From Leifsonia aquatica (GTDB lineage Bacteria; Actinomycetota; Actinomycetes; Actinomycetales; Microbacteriaceae), in contig NZ_JACHVP010000002.1 of NCBI RefSeq assembly GCF_014190775.1, positions 496,001-560,000 on the forward strand: a stretch of DNA of 64,000 bases, given 5' to 3'. Under the pieces are notes generated by a model. It saw only the letters and a program-made list of their open reading frames with translations. It ran no database searches and was not told where the DNA came from. The position numbers and the translations under genes were made by a program. Positions 52,889-61,211 of this stretch are shown one piece after another; position 1 is the stretch's first letter; each line of letters starts with the position of its first letter.

Positions 52889-52947
52889 CGTCGGTTCCAG
52901 GTGGACACGAACCTGATTCGGTCAGAAATGGGAGAGGTGGGGTAGCG

Positions 52948-53238
52948 ATGCCAGGCGCTCGACTATGGAAGCGGGTCCTGGCCCGTCGCCGTGTTATCGG
53001 CTTCTGTCTCACCGTCGTCGGATCAGTCGCTGTCATTGCTGTGGCGCTGGTTTCTCCACGGTTGGACTGGGCGTTGCAGACATCCGCGGGATTGGACGCG
53101 CTGTGTGGGCTCGCCGTCGCTATTGGGATTCGATTGACTTGTCGAGGTGATGTCCGGTCGGACCCCGTCGAGGGAGTTCGCAGCCGGTCGCTACCGCCGA
53201 GCACCTCACGGACGAAGGAACATGATGCTGAGCACTGA
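52948..53238 (+). CDS. Small membrane protein of unknown function
   Basis: A 96-residue protein with a good ribosome site (GGAGAGGTGGGG) and ATG 52948. A basic start LWKRVLARRR precedes helices IGFCLTVVGSVAVIAVALV and LDALCGLAVAIGIRL; the last 30 residues are polar. It overlaps the next small frame by 17 bases. No family recognised. Confidence 0.45.
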   Translation: MPGARLWKRVLARRRVIGFCLTVVGSVAVIAVALVSPRLDWALQTSAGLDALCGLAVAIGIRLTCRGDVRSDPVEGVRSRSLPPSTSRTKEHDAEH

Positions 53239-53347
53239 GGCTCTGATCGGTCTCCCTCTCTTCGTCGTCGGTGCGACGAGCATGGGCGGCTGGATGATTG
53301 TCCGTGCGGAATCCGTGGCCAAAAGTCAACGAGAGCGCATGCCGTGA
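53222..53347 (+). CDS. 41-residue single-helix membrane peptide
   Basis: ATG 53222 (or 53225) follows GAAGGAAC at ideal spacing. It encodes MMLSTEALIGLPLFVVGATS and a short basic tail, one likely membrane helix. The good ribosome site is the main argument that this tiny frame is translated. Confidence 0.4.
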   Translation: MMLSTEALIGLPLFVVGATSMGGWMIVRAESVAKSQRERMP

Positions 53348-53731
53348 TCAACCTCTTCACTTTGATCCGGGGGCTGTTGGGCTGAGGGCTTCATTCCCCG
53401 GGTTCGCCTCAGTTGATTCGCACGACGGACGCACCAACCTCGTAGCTAGACTGCGCAGTCTACGTAAAGTGCGCCGTCCGCTCACGCAATTCGACCGAAT
53501 GCGGATGCTCGGGTCGCGAGGATACGCTTTGCTTGACAGCAATCCGGCGCGCGAGCGGCGGTTAGAGGGGGAATACGGGGGGAGCCCTGTGGCATCGAAG
53601 TACCTTCGAAATGCGAGCGAGGGGGACCACCTGGGGCGGTGGCTCGGTCGCAGCCACAGGGCTCATGCCCGTTTCCTGGATGTCGGGCTCGTCCCTCGGC
53701 GGGCCTCGGCATCGTGGACGGAAGGCCAGGA

Positions 53732-54382
53732 ATGAGCACCGACAGGCGCGCCGTATCGGCGACAGGCATTCCTCGGTCGGGGTGGCGGCGGGAATGGTCG
53801 CTCCTCCTCATCCTTCCCGGTGCCGCTCTCGTCGCGACGGTGGCTCGAGGTCGCGGCCCGAGCCTGCCTTTCGGATGGATACTCGGCGTCGCGCTGGCCG
53901 CAGCCGTGATCGTGATCGTGGGGCTCGGTGCCCGTCGGCTCGTGGCGCATCGCAGGCTCGCCCTCGCGGCCGCGATGGTGCCCGGCGCCGTCATCCTCGA
54001 GGCGACGCGCTCGAAACAGTCCGATGCGATTCTCCGAAGCCTGAGCGGTGGCATGCGTCCGGCGATGTGGACGATCGTCGCCATCGATGAGGCCGGGGTC
54101 CACTGGTATCTGGAGGATCCGGTCGAGGGCAGCTGTGTTTTCATCGCCGCAGCCCACGTCGTGAGTCTCGAATCGGTAGCGACTCCTGTGCGCGACGGAC
54201 GAGGGGGCAGAAGCGTGCCGGCCATCCTGATACGCGTCGACTCGGGCGAGTCGTGGCAGATTCCGCTCGTACCCCGCTCGGAGCGATGGTATGCGCCATA
54301 CGTCTACGCAGCGTCCGCCTCCGACCGCGATGAACTCCTTCGCACGCTTCGGCGCCGGCTCGCCGCGAACGTCACCGAGTGA
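53732..54382 (+). CDS. Membrane protein with PH-like cytoplasmic domain
   Basis: A 216-residue protein: basic N-terminus, helices at about 25-42 and 48-68 (FGWILGVALAAAVIVIVGLG), then a soluble domain of about 140 residues (GAVILEATRSKQSDAILRSL, WTIVAIDEAGVHWYLEDP, ending RDELLRTLRRRLA) whose alternating strands and final helix recall a PH-like fold. No family certain. ATG 53732 follows AGGCCAGGA. Its TGA abuts the convergent cupin stop at 54383, the two sharing the palindrome TGATCA. Confidence 0.55.
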   Translation: MSTDRRAVSATGIPRSGWRREWSLLLILPGAALVATVARGRGPSLPFGWILGVALAAAVIVIVGLGARRLVAHRRLALAAAMVPGAVILEATRSKQSDAILRSLSGGMRPAMWTIVAIDEAGVHWYLEDPVEGSCVFIAAAHVVSLESVATPVRDGRGGRSVPAILIRVDSGESWQIPLVPRSERWYAPYVYAASASDRDELLRTLRRRLAANVTE

Positions 54383-55429
54383 TCAGCCTTCCCCCTCCAC
54401 CGGATCCCTCGGGTTCGACCGCGCCACGATCAGCGGGTCGACCGGCGTGAACGGGAAGGTCGGCAGGTCCCGCTCCGGCACCTTGAAGGCCGCCGAGAGC
54501 ACCTCCCGCGAGAAGGCGGAGGCGGTGGCGCGGTAGCCGACGTCGCCGGGGGTGGGCTGGTCGAAGAAGATGAGGAAGCGGATGCCCTCGTCGCCGAGCG
54601 CCTCGATGTGGTGGGGGTAGGCGCGCGGCACGAAGTAGGCCTCGCCGGGGTGCAGCTCGTAGGTGTCGAGGGTCCCGTCGGGGTCGAGCACGGTCATGCG
54701 GGCGTGGCCGCTCTGCACATACCCGAGCTCGCCGGTGACGGGGTGCCAGTGCGGTTCGCGCATCCCGTTGCCGCCGATCAGCAGCTCGTACATCGAGAGG
54801 TCGTCGAGCGCGGCCCAGAACTGCTTGCGGGCGAGGCGGGCCTTGCCCCACTCGTACGACAGGGGCGCGTTCTGGCCCTCCATGTCGAAGAGGCGGGCGT
54901 TGGGGAGGCCGGCGGTGCCCGGGATGCGGGCGGGGCCGTCGCGGTGCACGATCTGCGAGGAGTGCTGGCGGTCGAAGGCGGCGAACGCGGCCGAGGGGAG
55001 GTCGTAGGTGTTGCCGAGCACCGCATCCGACATCGCATTGACGCTGTCTTGCAGCGAGAAGTGCTGCGGGCGGTCGGTGCGGAGCGCGGCGATGATCTCG
55101 GCCTCCCCGTCCCCGACGTTCTCGATGTGATAGACCGCGCCTGACTCGACGTGGTACATCTGGCCGGTCTGCACGACGAAGGTGGAGAACGAGTCGCCGT
55201 TGCCGAGGGTGGAGACGAGCACGGTGCCCTTGACCACGTAGGCGATCTGGTTGGCGTTGACGTTCCACTGCGGTTCGCGCAGGGCGCCCGGCGCCAGCGT
55301 GATCCGCTTGACCGAGAGCCCGGTCAGGATGGGCAGGGAGCTCGACGTCACCTGGGTGATGCTGCCGAACTCGTTCTCGAAGACGCCTTCGCCGCCGATC
55401 AGCGGCGCGACGTGCCTGGACTCCGACAT
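54383..55429 (-). CDS. Bicupin protein, oxalate-decarboxylase-like
   Basis: A 348-residue soluble two-cupin protein. The C-terminal cupin keeps the metal site of the oxalate decarboxylase family: REPHWHPVTGELGYVQSGHA, with the later histidine in YFVPRAYPHHIEAL. In the N-terminal cupin the same place reads REPQWNVNANQIAYVVKG, so His, His and Glu have become Gln, Asn and Gln and metal is probably not bound there. The family includes oxalate decarboxylases and related dioxygenase-like proteins; the substrate is unproven. Start ATG at 55429 follows AAGGGGTCGC. Confidence 0.8.
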   Translation of the reverse strand: MSESRHVAPLIGGEGVFENEFGSITQVTSSSLPILTGLSVKRITLAPGALREPQWNVNANQIAYVVKGTVLVSTLGNGDSFSTFVVQTGQMYHVESGAVYHIENVGDGEAEIIAALRTDRPQHFSLQDSVNAMSDAVLGNTYDLPSAAFAAFDRQHSSQIVHRDGPARIPGTAGLPNARLFDMEGQNAPLSYEWGKARLARKQFWAALDDLSMYELLIGGNGMREPHWHPVTGELGYVQSGHARMTVLDPDGTLDTYELHPGEAYFVPRAYPHHIEALGDEGIRFLIFFDQPTPGDVGYRATASAFSREVLSAAFKVPERDLPTFPFTPVDPLIVARSNPRDPVEGEG

Positions 55430-55562
55430 TGCGACCCCTTGTCTCCCGGACGCTGCTCCGGGCTTCCGATGCGGTGCGTACAGCAGGAGCGTAGGCCGGC
55501 GCCGACGGGGCACGGCAGCCCTGTTCGTCGCATCCCGCTTCGACATCTGTCGAATACGGCGT

Positions 55563-55625
55563 CCGCACATTTGGACCGAATGTCGCGAATAGGGCGGCGA
55601 AAGCCGACATTCGGCACAAATGTCG
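55563..55625. repeat. Inverted repeat, ACATTCG family, copy 1
   Basis: Arm 55563-55585 (ends GGACCGAATGTCG) and arm 55604-55625 (CGACATTCGGCACAAATGTC...) pair imperfectly around a loop with GCGAATAGGGCGGCG. It lies between the cupin promoter side and the TetR gene end. The loop resembles that of the copy at 58954. Confidence 0.7.
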
Positions 55626-55632
55626 GCAGGGG

Positions 55633-56193
55633 TTACGCCGGGATCGCCTCGGTGGCGGCCCGTGCCGTGCTGCGGAGGCGCCGCTCGCTGACGCCGAGCC
55701 GGCTCAGCTGGATGAGGCCCTGCGAGAGCGCGACGATGTGCGCCGCGAGGCTGTCGGCGGAGGGATCCTGCGGCAGGCGCTCGCGCACAGCGGCCTCCAT
55801 CGCGTCCACCGTCTCACTGCTGATGCGCGTGACGTCGGGATGGTCGGCGGCGAGCTCGCCGATGCTGTTCAGCATGAGGCAGCCGCGCCGGTCGGGCTGC
55901 CCGGCGCAGTCGTCCACGATGGCGGCGAGCATCCGTTCGGCGACGTCGCGGCGGGTGCCGTCGCCGTTCGCGACCGCGGCGCGCACGATGGCGACCCGGT
56001 CGGCGCAGTAGCGCTCGAACGCGGCGAGGAAGAGACCCCACTTGCTGCCGTAGGCGGCGTAGATGCTGCTGGTGCCGACGCCGCTGGCGGAGGCGATGTC
56101 GCTCAGCGCGGTGGCGGCGTAGCCGCGGCTCCAGAAGACATCGGTCGCGGCGTCGAGGAGCGTCTGCTCGTCGAATTCACGTCGTCGGGCCAT
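55633..56193 (-). CDS. TetR-family transcriptional regulator
   Basis: A 186-residue TetR/AcrR regulator. The DNA-binding domain is FDEQTLLDAATDVFWSRGYA, TALSDIASASGVGTSSIYAA, YGSKWGLFLAAFERY (about 6-62). The C-terminal part (GCLMLNSIGELAADHPDV) is of the TetR_C type with a YxxFxxR-less pocket common near oxidoreductases. ATG 56193 is chosen because MARRREFDEQT is the standard subfamily start; upstream frame has no such character. Targets may include the cupin upstream or the divergent zinc-finger gene. Confidence 0.88.
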   Translation of the reverse strand: MARRREFDEQTLLDAATDVFWSRGYAATALSDIASASGVGTSSIYAAYGSKWGLFLAAFERYCADRVAIVRAAVANGDGTRRDVAERMLAAIVDDCAGQPDRRGCLMLNSIGELAADHPDVTRISSETVDAMEAAVRERLPQDPSADSLAAHIVALSQGLIQLSRLGVSERRLRSTARAATEAIPA

Positions 56194-56338
56194 TTCGGCA
56201 CCATAGCACCGGGACACGCGACTCGACATTCGTCGCAACCGCTGTCGACATCCCGCTCTGCCGCGAACGCCGCGACCGTTGTAGCTTCGGCATGTGGCGG
56301 AGGACCTGCTCGCGCTGCCCGCACCTCGAGGAGGACCC

Positions 56339-56692
56339 ATGACCGACACCAGCCGCAACGGCATCGACCCCGCCGTTCCGCCCTCCGGCCCCGGCTGTGT
56401 GGAGTGCACGCGCGACGGCTCCTGGTGGTTCCACCTCCGCCGCTGCGCGGAGTGCGGGCACATCGGATGCTGCGACCAGTCGCTCGGCAAGCACGCGACC
56501 GCGCACGCCCGGGAGTCCGGGCACCGGGTCATCCAGAGCTTCGAGCCCGGCGAGGACTGGTTCTGGGACTACGTCACCGATCGGTTCATCGGCGGCCCCG
56601 AGCTCGCCGCGCCGCACAGCCACCCGCTCGACCAGTCCACTCCCGGCCCCGCCGAGCGCGTCCCCGCCGACTGGCAGCGACTGCTCGCCTGA
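56339..56692 (+). CDS. UBP-type zinc finger protein
   Basis: A 117-residue protein consisting mainly of a ZnF-UBP domain: CVECTRDGSWWFHLRRCAEC, GHIGCCDQSLGKHATAHARE and SGHRVIQSFEPGEDWFWDYV contain the Cys/His zinc ligands in order. In eukaryotes this domain binds ubiquitin tails; stand-alone bacterial versions are common in actinobacteria with unknown partner. ATG 56339 follows GAGGAGG. Confidence 0.85.
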   Translation: MTDTSRNGIDPAVPPSGPGCVECTRDGSWWFHLRRCAECGHIGCCDQSLGKHATAHARESGHRVIQSFEPGEDWFWDYVTDRFIGGPELAAPHSHPLDQSTPGPAERVPADWQRLLA

Positions 56693-56721
56693 TCCGGCCC
56701 GAGCCAGGCGGGTCAGCCCGC

Positions 56722-57759
56722 TCAGCCCGCGGGTGCGGTGGAGTCGCGGGTCACGAGCCGGCACGCCACCCGGTGCGATCCGCTCCCGGGGCGACCGTCG
56801 ATCGCCTCGACGAGCAGCTGCGCGGCGACCCGGCCGACCTCCTGCAGCTCCATGTCGATCGTGGTCAGCGGAGGCCGCGACTGGGTCGCCAGCGGCTCCC
56901 AGTTGTCGTGCCCGATCACCGCGATGTCGTCCGGGACCGTCCGGCCCGTCTCGTGCAGCACGTCCAGCACCCCGCGGGCGATCTGGTCGGACCCGCAGAG
57001 GATGGCGTCGACCTCCGGAAAGCGCGTGAGCACCGTGCGGGCGGCACCCCGCCCCCAGACCTCGCTCCACGCGCCGTAGAGCGCTTCGCCGCCGAGGAGC
57101 TGCAGGCCCGCCTCGCCGAGCACCGCGGCCGCGCCGGCGACCCGCTCCCGCGCGACCTCGTACGTCACGTCGCCCGAGATGTAGGCGATGCGCGAGCGGC
57201 CGCAGGCGAGCAGGTGCTCGGCGGCCATGCGACCCGCGCCGAGGTTGTCGCTCACGACCGAGACGTCGCCGGGGTCGGTCGAGGGCGCGTACGCGTAGAC
57301 GACGGGCACCGGGAGGTCGTGGCCGATGGAATCGCGCGGGTTGGCGGAGTCGCCGAGCACGATGATCCCGTCCACCCGCCGCGACAGCAAGGCCCGCAGG
57401 TGGTGCTGCTCGCGGATCGCGTCGCCGCGCGCGTCGCACAGGAACACCGACATGCTCCCGGCGCCGAAGGCGTCCTCCGCGCCCATCAGGATGGGGATGG
57501 AGAACCGGCCGTCGAGGTCGCTCGTGATGAGCCCGACCGTGCCGGTGCGCCCGGCGAAGAGCCCCTGCGCGAGTGTGTTCGGCGAGAAGTGGAGCTGCTC
57601 GGCCGCCCGCTGGACGCGCTGGCGGGTCTCCTCCCGCACGTGCTCCCGCCCGTTGAGCGCCTTCGAGGCGGTGGCGATCGAGACGCCCGCGAGCGCGGCG
57701 ATGTCCTTGAGGGTCGCCGGCCGGTGCGGGGTGGCGACGGCAGCCTCCTCGTCCGTCAT
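56722..57759 (-). CDS. LacI-family regulator, paralogue of the one at 37292
   Basis: A 345-residue LacI repressor. Helix-turn-helix LKDIAALAGVSIATASKALN; sensor domain with GAEDAFGAGSMSVFLCDARG, AIREQHHLRALLSRRVDGII and CGSDQIARGVLDVL. Long stretches are nearly identical to the regulator at 37292, so the two are recent paralogues with perhaps related ligands. No sugar transport or hydrolase gene adjoins it, so its targets lie elsewhere or include the divergent GNAT gene. Start 57759 is preceded by a promoter gap containing an inverted repeat. Confidence 0.9.
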   Translation of the reverse strand: MTDEEAAVATPHRPATLKDIAALAGVSIATASKALNGREHVREETRQRVQRAAEQLHFSPNTLAQGLFAGRTGTVGLITSDLDGRFSIPILMGAEDAFGAGSMSVFLCDARGDAIREQHHLRALLSRRVDGIIVLGDSANPRDSIGHDLPVPVVYAYAPSTDPGDVSVVSDNLGAGRMAAEHLLACGRSRIAYISGDVTYEVARERVAGAAAVLGEAGLQLLGGEALYGAWSEVWGRGAARTVLTRFPEVDAILCGSDQIARGVLDVLHETGRTVPDDIAVIGHDNWEPLATQSRPPLTTIDMELQEVGRVAAQLLVEAIDGRPGSGSHRVACRLVTRDSTAPAG

Positions 57760-57779
57760 CCGGCCATGATATCCGCCGG

Positions 57780-57834
57780 GGATCCGTGGCATCCTGTCCC
57801 CGAACGGGATCGCCCCACGGATCCACTCGACGAC
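57780..57834. promoter_or_regulatory. Spaced inverted repeat between lacI paralogue and GNAT gene
   Basis: GGATCCGTGG (57780-57789) and CCACGGATCC (57825-57834) are exact complements 35 bases apart, with CCCCGAACGGGA between them, a CCCG..CGGG core typical of LacI-family sites. It sits in the 90-bp divergent gap. Confidence 0.5.
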
Positions 57835-57849
57835 GAGAAGAGGACGCGC

Positions 57850-58311
57850 ATGCCCTGGCTCCCCCGCACCTTCGAGCACCCGCCGCGAGCGGACGTCGGC
57901 TCCACCCACCATCTGCGGCCGATCGCGCCCGGCGACGTCGACCTCGACCTGGCTGCGGTGATGGGTTCCCGCGAGCGGCTGTTCGCGATCTACGGCGAGC
58001 ACTGGGGCTGGCCGCCCGAGGGCATGACGCGCGAGCAGGACCTCGAGCACCTCGAGCACCACGCCGCCGAGATGCGCACGAACGAGTCGTTCAACTACGC
58101 CCTCTTCGACGACGCCGAGACCCGTCTGCTCGGGTGCGTCTACATCGATCAGGCGGACGACGAGGCGCACGATGCGGTCGTGAGCTGGTGGGTCGTGGAT
58201 GCCGAGGCCGGCGGTCCGCTGGAGGCCGAGCTGGCGGCGGCGGTCCCGCGCTGGCTGGCGTCGGAGTGGCCGCTGCAGCGGGTGCGTTACGGGGTCTGGG
58301 CGGGCGAGTAG
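57850..58311 (+). CDS. GNAT-like N-acetyltransferase domain protein
   Basis: A 153-residue protein with acetyltransferase layout: HHLRPIAPGDVDLDLAAVMG, FNYALFDDAETRLLGCVYID and a final half ending VRYGVWAGE. The usual acetyl-CoA loop RxxGxG is not apparent, so it may be a degenerate or non-catalytic member. ATG 57850 follows GAGAAGAGGAC. Divergent from the LacI paralogue. Confidence 0.65.
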   Translation: MPWLPRTFEHPPRADVGSTHHLRPIAPGDVDLDLAAVMGSRERLFAIYGEHWGWPPEGMTREQDLEHLEHHAAEMRTNESFNYALFDDAETRLLGCVYIDQADDEAHDAVVSWWVVDAEAGGPLEAELAAAVPRWLASEWPLQRVRYGVWAGE

Positions 58312-58315
58312 CGCG

Positions 58316-58606
58316 TCAGCTCGGCTTGGTGGCGGCGCCGTCGAGCCACAGCGTCTCGGACTCGTCGGAGTGGGTGCCGTCGGTCCCGACGTGCTTGCTG
58401 CTGATCTGGGGGCCCTTGGTGATCACGTGGACCAGCGCCATCCCGTGCCCGCGGCCGAGGTCGTAGTCGTCCTTGAGCCACGCGAGGATGTCGCCGGCCT
58501 TCGTGCCCGGTGCGTCGAGCCCGCGCTCGTGGGCCAGCTCGATGAACTGCCGCGGGGTGAGCCCCGTCTTCGCCTCGATGTTGTCGAGATACGCCTGGAA
58601 CGACAT
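58316..58606 (-). CDS. DUF4287-domain protein
   Basis: A 96-residue soluble protein. SFQAYLDNIEAKTGLTPRQF, KAGDILAWLKDDYDLGRGHG and MALVHVITKG are the DUF4287 signature, a small helical domain often fused to or adjacent to DUF5655; function unknown. The second ATG (58606) is chosen because GGAGG lies six bases before it and touches the first ATG. Confidence 0.85.
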   Translation of the reverse strand: MSFQAYLDNIEAKTGLTPRQFIELAHERGLDAPGTKAGDILAWLKDDYDLGRGHGMALVHVITKGPQISSKHVGTDGTHSDESETLWLDGAATKPS

Positions 58607-58729
58607 CGTCATCCTCCGTGGTCGCGGTCGTCGTGGTCTGTCGAGCTTGGCGGACGCGCGCGGGTCGCGGCAACGAAAACGGAGAAAATCCCGATGCCGA
58701 CTTGCGCGACGGCACGGGGAAGGACGACA

Positions 58730-58933
58730 GTGGCACACATGCCTCCCGCTTCGACGCCCGGTGGCGTGCCCGCGAGCATGCCGCTCGTCGTGCCGTGCCC
58801 GCGCTGCGGCGGCCGCATCGTCGTGATCGGCCGCACGGTCGGCGACACCCTCAAGCTGACCGCGGGCGGCACGTGCACGGAGTGCGGGGGCGCCGTGTAC
58901 TCGGCCCTCGACGTCGAGAACGCCCGGCGATAG
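58730..58933 (+). CDS. Small zinc-ribbon protein
   Basis: A 67-residue protein with two knuckles, CPRCGG and CTECGG, 23 residues apart: a compact zinc ribbon. GTG 58730 follows GGGGAAGGA at good spacing. Possible roles include nucleic-acid or protein binding; no partner is evident. Confidence 0.6.
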   Translation: MAHMPPASTPGGVPASMPLVVPCPRCGGRIVVIGRTVGDTLKLTAGGTCTECGGAVYSALDVENARR

Positions 58934-58953
58934 CGCGGCCACGCCTCCTCTCG

Positions 58954-59024
58954 CCCGCGGACATTCGTGCCGAATGTGGCGAATGCGGCGCCGTTTCCCG
59001 ACATTCGGCACGAATGTCCGCGGG
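58954..59024. repeat. Inverted repeat, ACATTCG family, copy 2
   Basis: Perfect 24-bp arms (58954-58977 and 59001-59024, arm starts CCCGCGGACATTCGTGCC) around a 23-nt loop GGCGAATGCGGCGCCGTTTC... It ends 9 bases before the next ATG, so the following gene must be transcribed through or from within it. Confidence 0.88.
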
Positions 59025-59033
59025 CTGAGTACC

Positions 59034-59978
59034 ATGTCGGCCATGACCGCCATCGACTGGCTGCTCGACGCCGACCCCGCCCTCCGCTGGCAGGCCCTGC
59101 GTGACCTGACGGACGCGACCGACGAGGAGGTGGCGACCGAGCGTTCGCGCGTCGCCCGCGAGGGCTGGGGTGCCGAGCTCCTCGCTGCGCAGGATGCGGA
59201 CGGCCGCTGGGACGGCGGCACCTACCGCCCCGGCTGGGTCGACGAGAGCCGTCCGTTCTTCGACGCCTGGACGGCCACGCACTTCGTCCTCCAGCAGCTG
59301 GCCGACTTCGGCGTCGACCCGGCCGCTCCGGAGGTTCGGGAGGCGATCGCGCGCGTCCGCGAGAACGTGCGCTGGGAGCACGCCGGCGAGCGCTACTTCG
59401 ACGGCGAGGTGGAGCCCTGCATCAACGGGATGGCGCTCGCCGCGGCCGCCTACTTCGGCGAGGACGGCTCCCGCATCGCGGCCACCCTCGTCGATGGTCG
59501 CCTCGTCGACGGGGCGTGGAACTGCTGGGCCGAGTACGGTGCCCGCGTCTCCTCGTTCCACTCGACCATCTGCGTGGTGGAGGGCCTGGCCGCCTGGCGG
59601 GGCACCGGCCGCGCCGACCCCGCGGTCGCCGAGGCGCTCGCCTCCGGCGAGGAGTACCTGCTCGAGCGCGGGCTGTATCGCCGCCGGTCCACGGGGGCCG
59701 TCGCCGATCCGCGCATGACGATGCTGTCGTATCCCGTGCGCTGGTACCACGACGTGCTGCGCGGGTTGGAGCACTTCCGCACCGTCGATCGGCGTGATCC
59801 ACGCCTCGCCGACGCGGTCGAGCTGCTGCGCGGCAAGGCGGACGAGCGCGGTCTCTGGCGACTCGAGAACCACCACGAGGGCCCTGCCTGGAACGACTGG
59901 GGCGAGGGGGAGGGGCACCCGAGCCGCTGGATCACGCTGCGGGCGCTGCGCGTCCTCCGCTGGTGGGACGACGCCTGA
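59034..59978 (+). CDS. Squalene-cyclase-like alpha/alpha-barrel protein
   Basis: A 314-residue soluble protein of repeated helices resembling the terpenoid-cyclase/prenyltransferase toroid: LLDADPALRWQALRDL, TYRPGWVDESRPFFDAWTAT, then DGEVEPCINGMALAAAAYFG and VSSFHSTICVVEGLAAW. Annotated homologues are often called squalene cyclase, but no DxDD motif is seen, so catalysis is doubtful. ATG 59034 or 59043 could be the start; neither has a strong ribosome site and an inverted repeat lies immediately upstream. Confidence 0.65.
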   Translation: MSAMTAIDWLLDADPALRWQALRDLTDATDEEVATERSRVAREGWGAELLAAQDADGRWDGGTYRPGWVDESRPFFDAWTATHFVLQQLADFGVDPAAPEVREAIARVRENVRWEHAGERYFDGEVEPCINGMALAAAAYFGEDGSRIAATLVDGRLVDGAWNCWAEYGARVSSFHSTICVVEGLAAWRGTGRADPAVAEALASGEEYLLERGLYRRRSTGAVADPRMTMLSYPVRWYHDVLRGLEHFRTVDRRDPRLADAVELLRGKADERGLWRLENHHEGPAWNDWGEGEGHPSRWITLRALRVLRWWDDA

Positions 59979-59984
59979 CGGCTC

Positions 59985-61187
59985 TCACGACGCGGCTTCG
60001 GTCTCGGGCAGCGGCTCCTTGGGCAGCTTGCGGACCTTCGCGCGGCGCTTGCGGCGGTCGGGGATCATCGAGCGCATCTCCTCCAGCTTGCCGAAGCAGA
60101 GGAGGCGGTCACCGGGCTCCAGCAGCACGCCGCTGCGCGGGTTCGGGATGACGGAGCTGCCGCGGTGCACGGTCAGCACCGTGATGTCGCGGTCCCACAG
60201 CCCGGACTCCTTGATCGTCTTGCCGACGAGGTCCGCGTTGGTGTGCACGAGCAGCTCGGCGACGCCGTAGCCGGTGGAGACGGTGAGGCGCTGACGCACG
60301 TCGATCTCGGGGAAGGCGACCTGGTTGTCGATGAAGTCGATGATCGCGCCGGCGACGTCGAGGCCGGTCGCGCGCTCGATGCCCTCGAGCCCGGGGGAGG
60401 AGTTGACCTCCATCACGAGGGGGCCGTCGTTGCCCTCGAGCATGTCGACGCCCGCGACGCGCAGGCCCATGATCTGCGCCGAGCGGACGGCCGCCTGCTC
60501 GTACTCGGGCGTCAGCTCCACCTTCTCCACCGTGCCACCGCGGTGCACGTTGGAGCGGAACTCGTCGCCGTTCGCGATGCGCCGCATCGCCGCGACGACC
60601 CGGTCGCCGACCACGAGGGCGCGGATGTCGCGCCCTCGGCTCTCGCGGATGAAGCTCTGGATGAGCACGTTCTGCTTCGTCGAGTGCAGCGTCTCGATGA
60701 TCGACTCGGCGATCTTCACCTCGGGCGCGAGGATCACGCCGATGCCCTGCGTGCCCTCGAGCAGCTTGATGACGACCGGGGCGCCGCCCACCTGCTCGAT
60801 GGCGCGCCGCACGTCGTTGCGGTTGTTGACGAACGTCGTGGCCGGCATCTGGATGTTGTGGCGGGAGAGGATCTGGCTGGCCCGCAGCTTGTCGCGGGAG
60901 TTGGTGATCCCGTTGGCGGTGTTCGGCGTGTAGACGTCCATCTGCTCGAACTGGCGCACCACGGCCGTGCCGAAGTAGGTGATCGAGTTGCCGATGCGGG
61001 GCAGGATGGCGTCGTAGTCAGACAGGAGCTTGCCGCGGTACTGCAGATCGGGCTCGTCGCCCGAGAGATCGATCGCGAAGCGCAGGGTGTTGAGCACCTT
61101 CACCCGGTGGCCGCGTTGCAGCGCTGCCGCGCGGAGCCGTTGCGTCGAGTAGGCGTGCGGGGCGCGCGAGAGGATGGCGAGTTTCAC
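59985..61187 (-). CDS. RimK-type glutamate ligase fused to a TrkA_C domain
   Basis: A 400-residue protein, about 100 longer than E. coli RimK. Residues 1-295 are an ATP-grasp ligase of the ribosomal S6 modification family: KLAILSRAPHAYSTQRLRAA, PRIGNSITYFGTAVVRQFE, VIKLLEGTQGIGVILA, IRALVVGDRVVAAMRR and LVMEVNSSPGLEGIE. Residues about 300-375 form a TrkA_C (RCK_C) domain: GVAELLVHTNADLVGKTIKE and VLLEPGDRLLCFGKLEEM. RCK_C domains sense ligands, so the fusion suggests a regulated ligase. GTG 61187 follows AGGAGCACC. It is divergent from the protease-like gene with 24 bases between starts. Confidence 0.88.
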   Translation of the reverse strand: MKLAILSRAPHAYSTQRLRAAALQRGHRVKVLNTLRFAIDLSGDEPDLQYRGKLLSDYDAILPRIGNSITYFGTAVVRQFEQMDVYTPNTANGITNSRDKLRASQILSRHNIQMPATTFVNNRNDVRRAIEQVGGAPVVIKLLEGTQGIGVILAPEVKIAESIIETLHSTKQNVLIQSFIRESRGRDIRALVVGDRVVAAMRRIANGDEFRSNVHRGGTVEKVELTPEYEQAAVRSAQIMGLRVAGVDMLEGNDGPLVMEVNSSPGLEGIERATGLDVAGAIIDFIDNQVAFPEIDVRQRLTVSTGYGVAELLVHTNADLVGKTIKESGLWDRDITVLTVHRGSSVIPNPRSGVLLEPGDRLLCFGKLEEMRSMIPDRRKRRAKVRKLPKEPLPETEAAS

Positions 61188-61211
61188 CGGTGCTCCTGCC
61201 AAGATGGGGGA

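Noticed and set aside
53298-53735. 145-codon plus-strand frame ending in an ATGA overlap with the gene at 53732
   Set aside because: The overlap is suggestive, but the residue pattern (Arg/Ser/Gly rich, no hydrophobic core) and lack of ribosome site do not support a gene.
52640-54382. Prophage or integrative element behind the RHS gene
   Set aside because: No integrase, transposase, capsid or attachment-site repeat is visible; small membrane genes alone do not indicate a phage.
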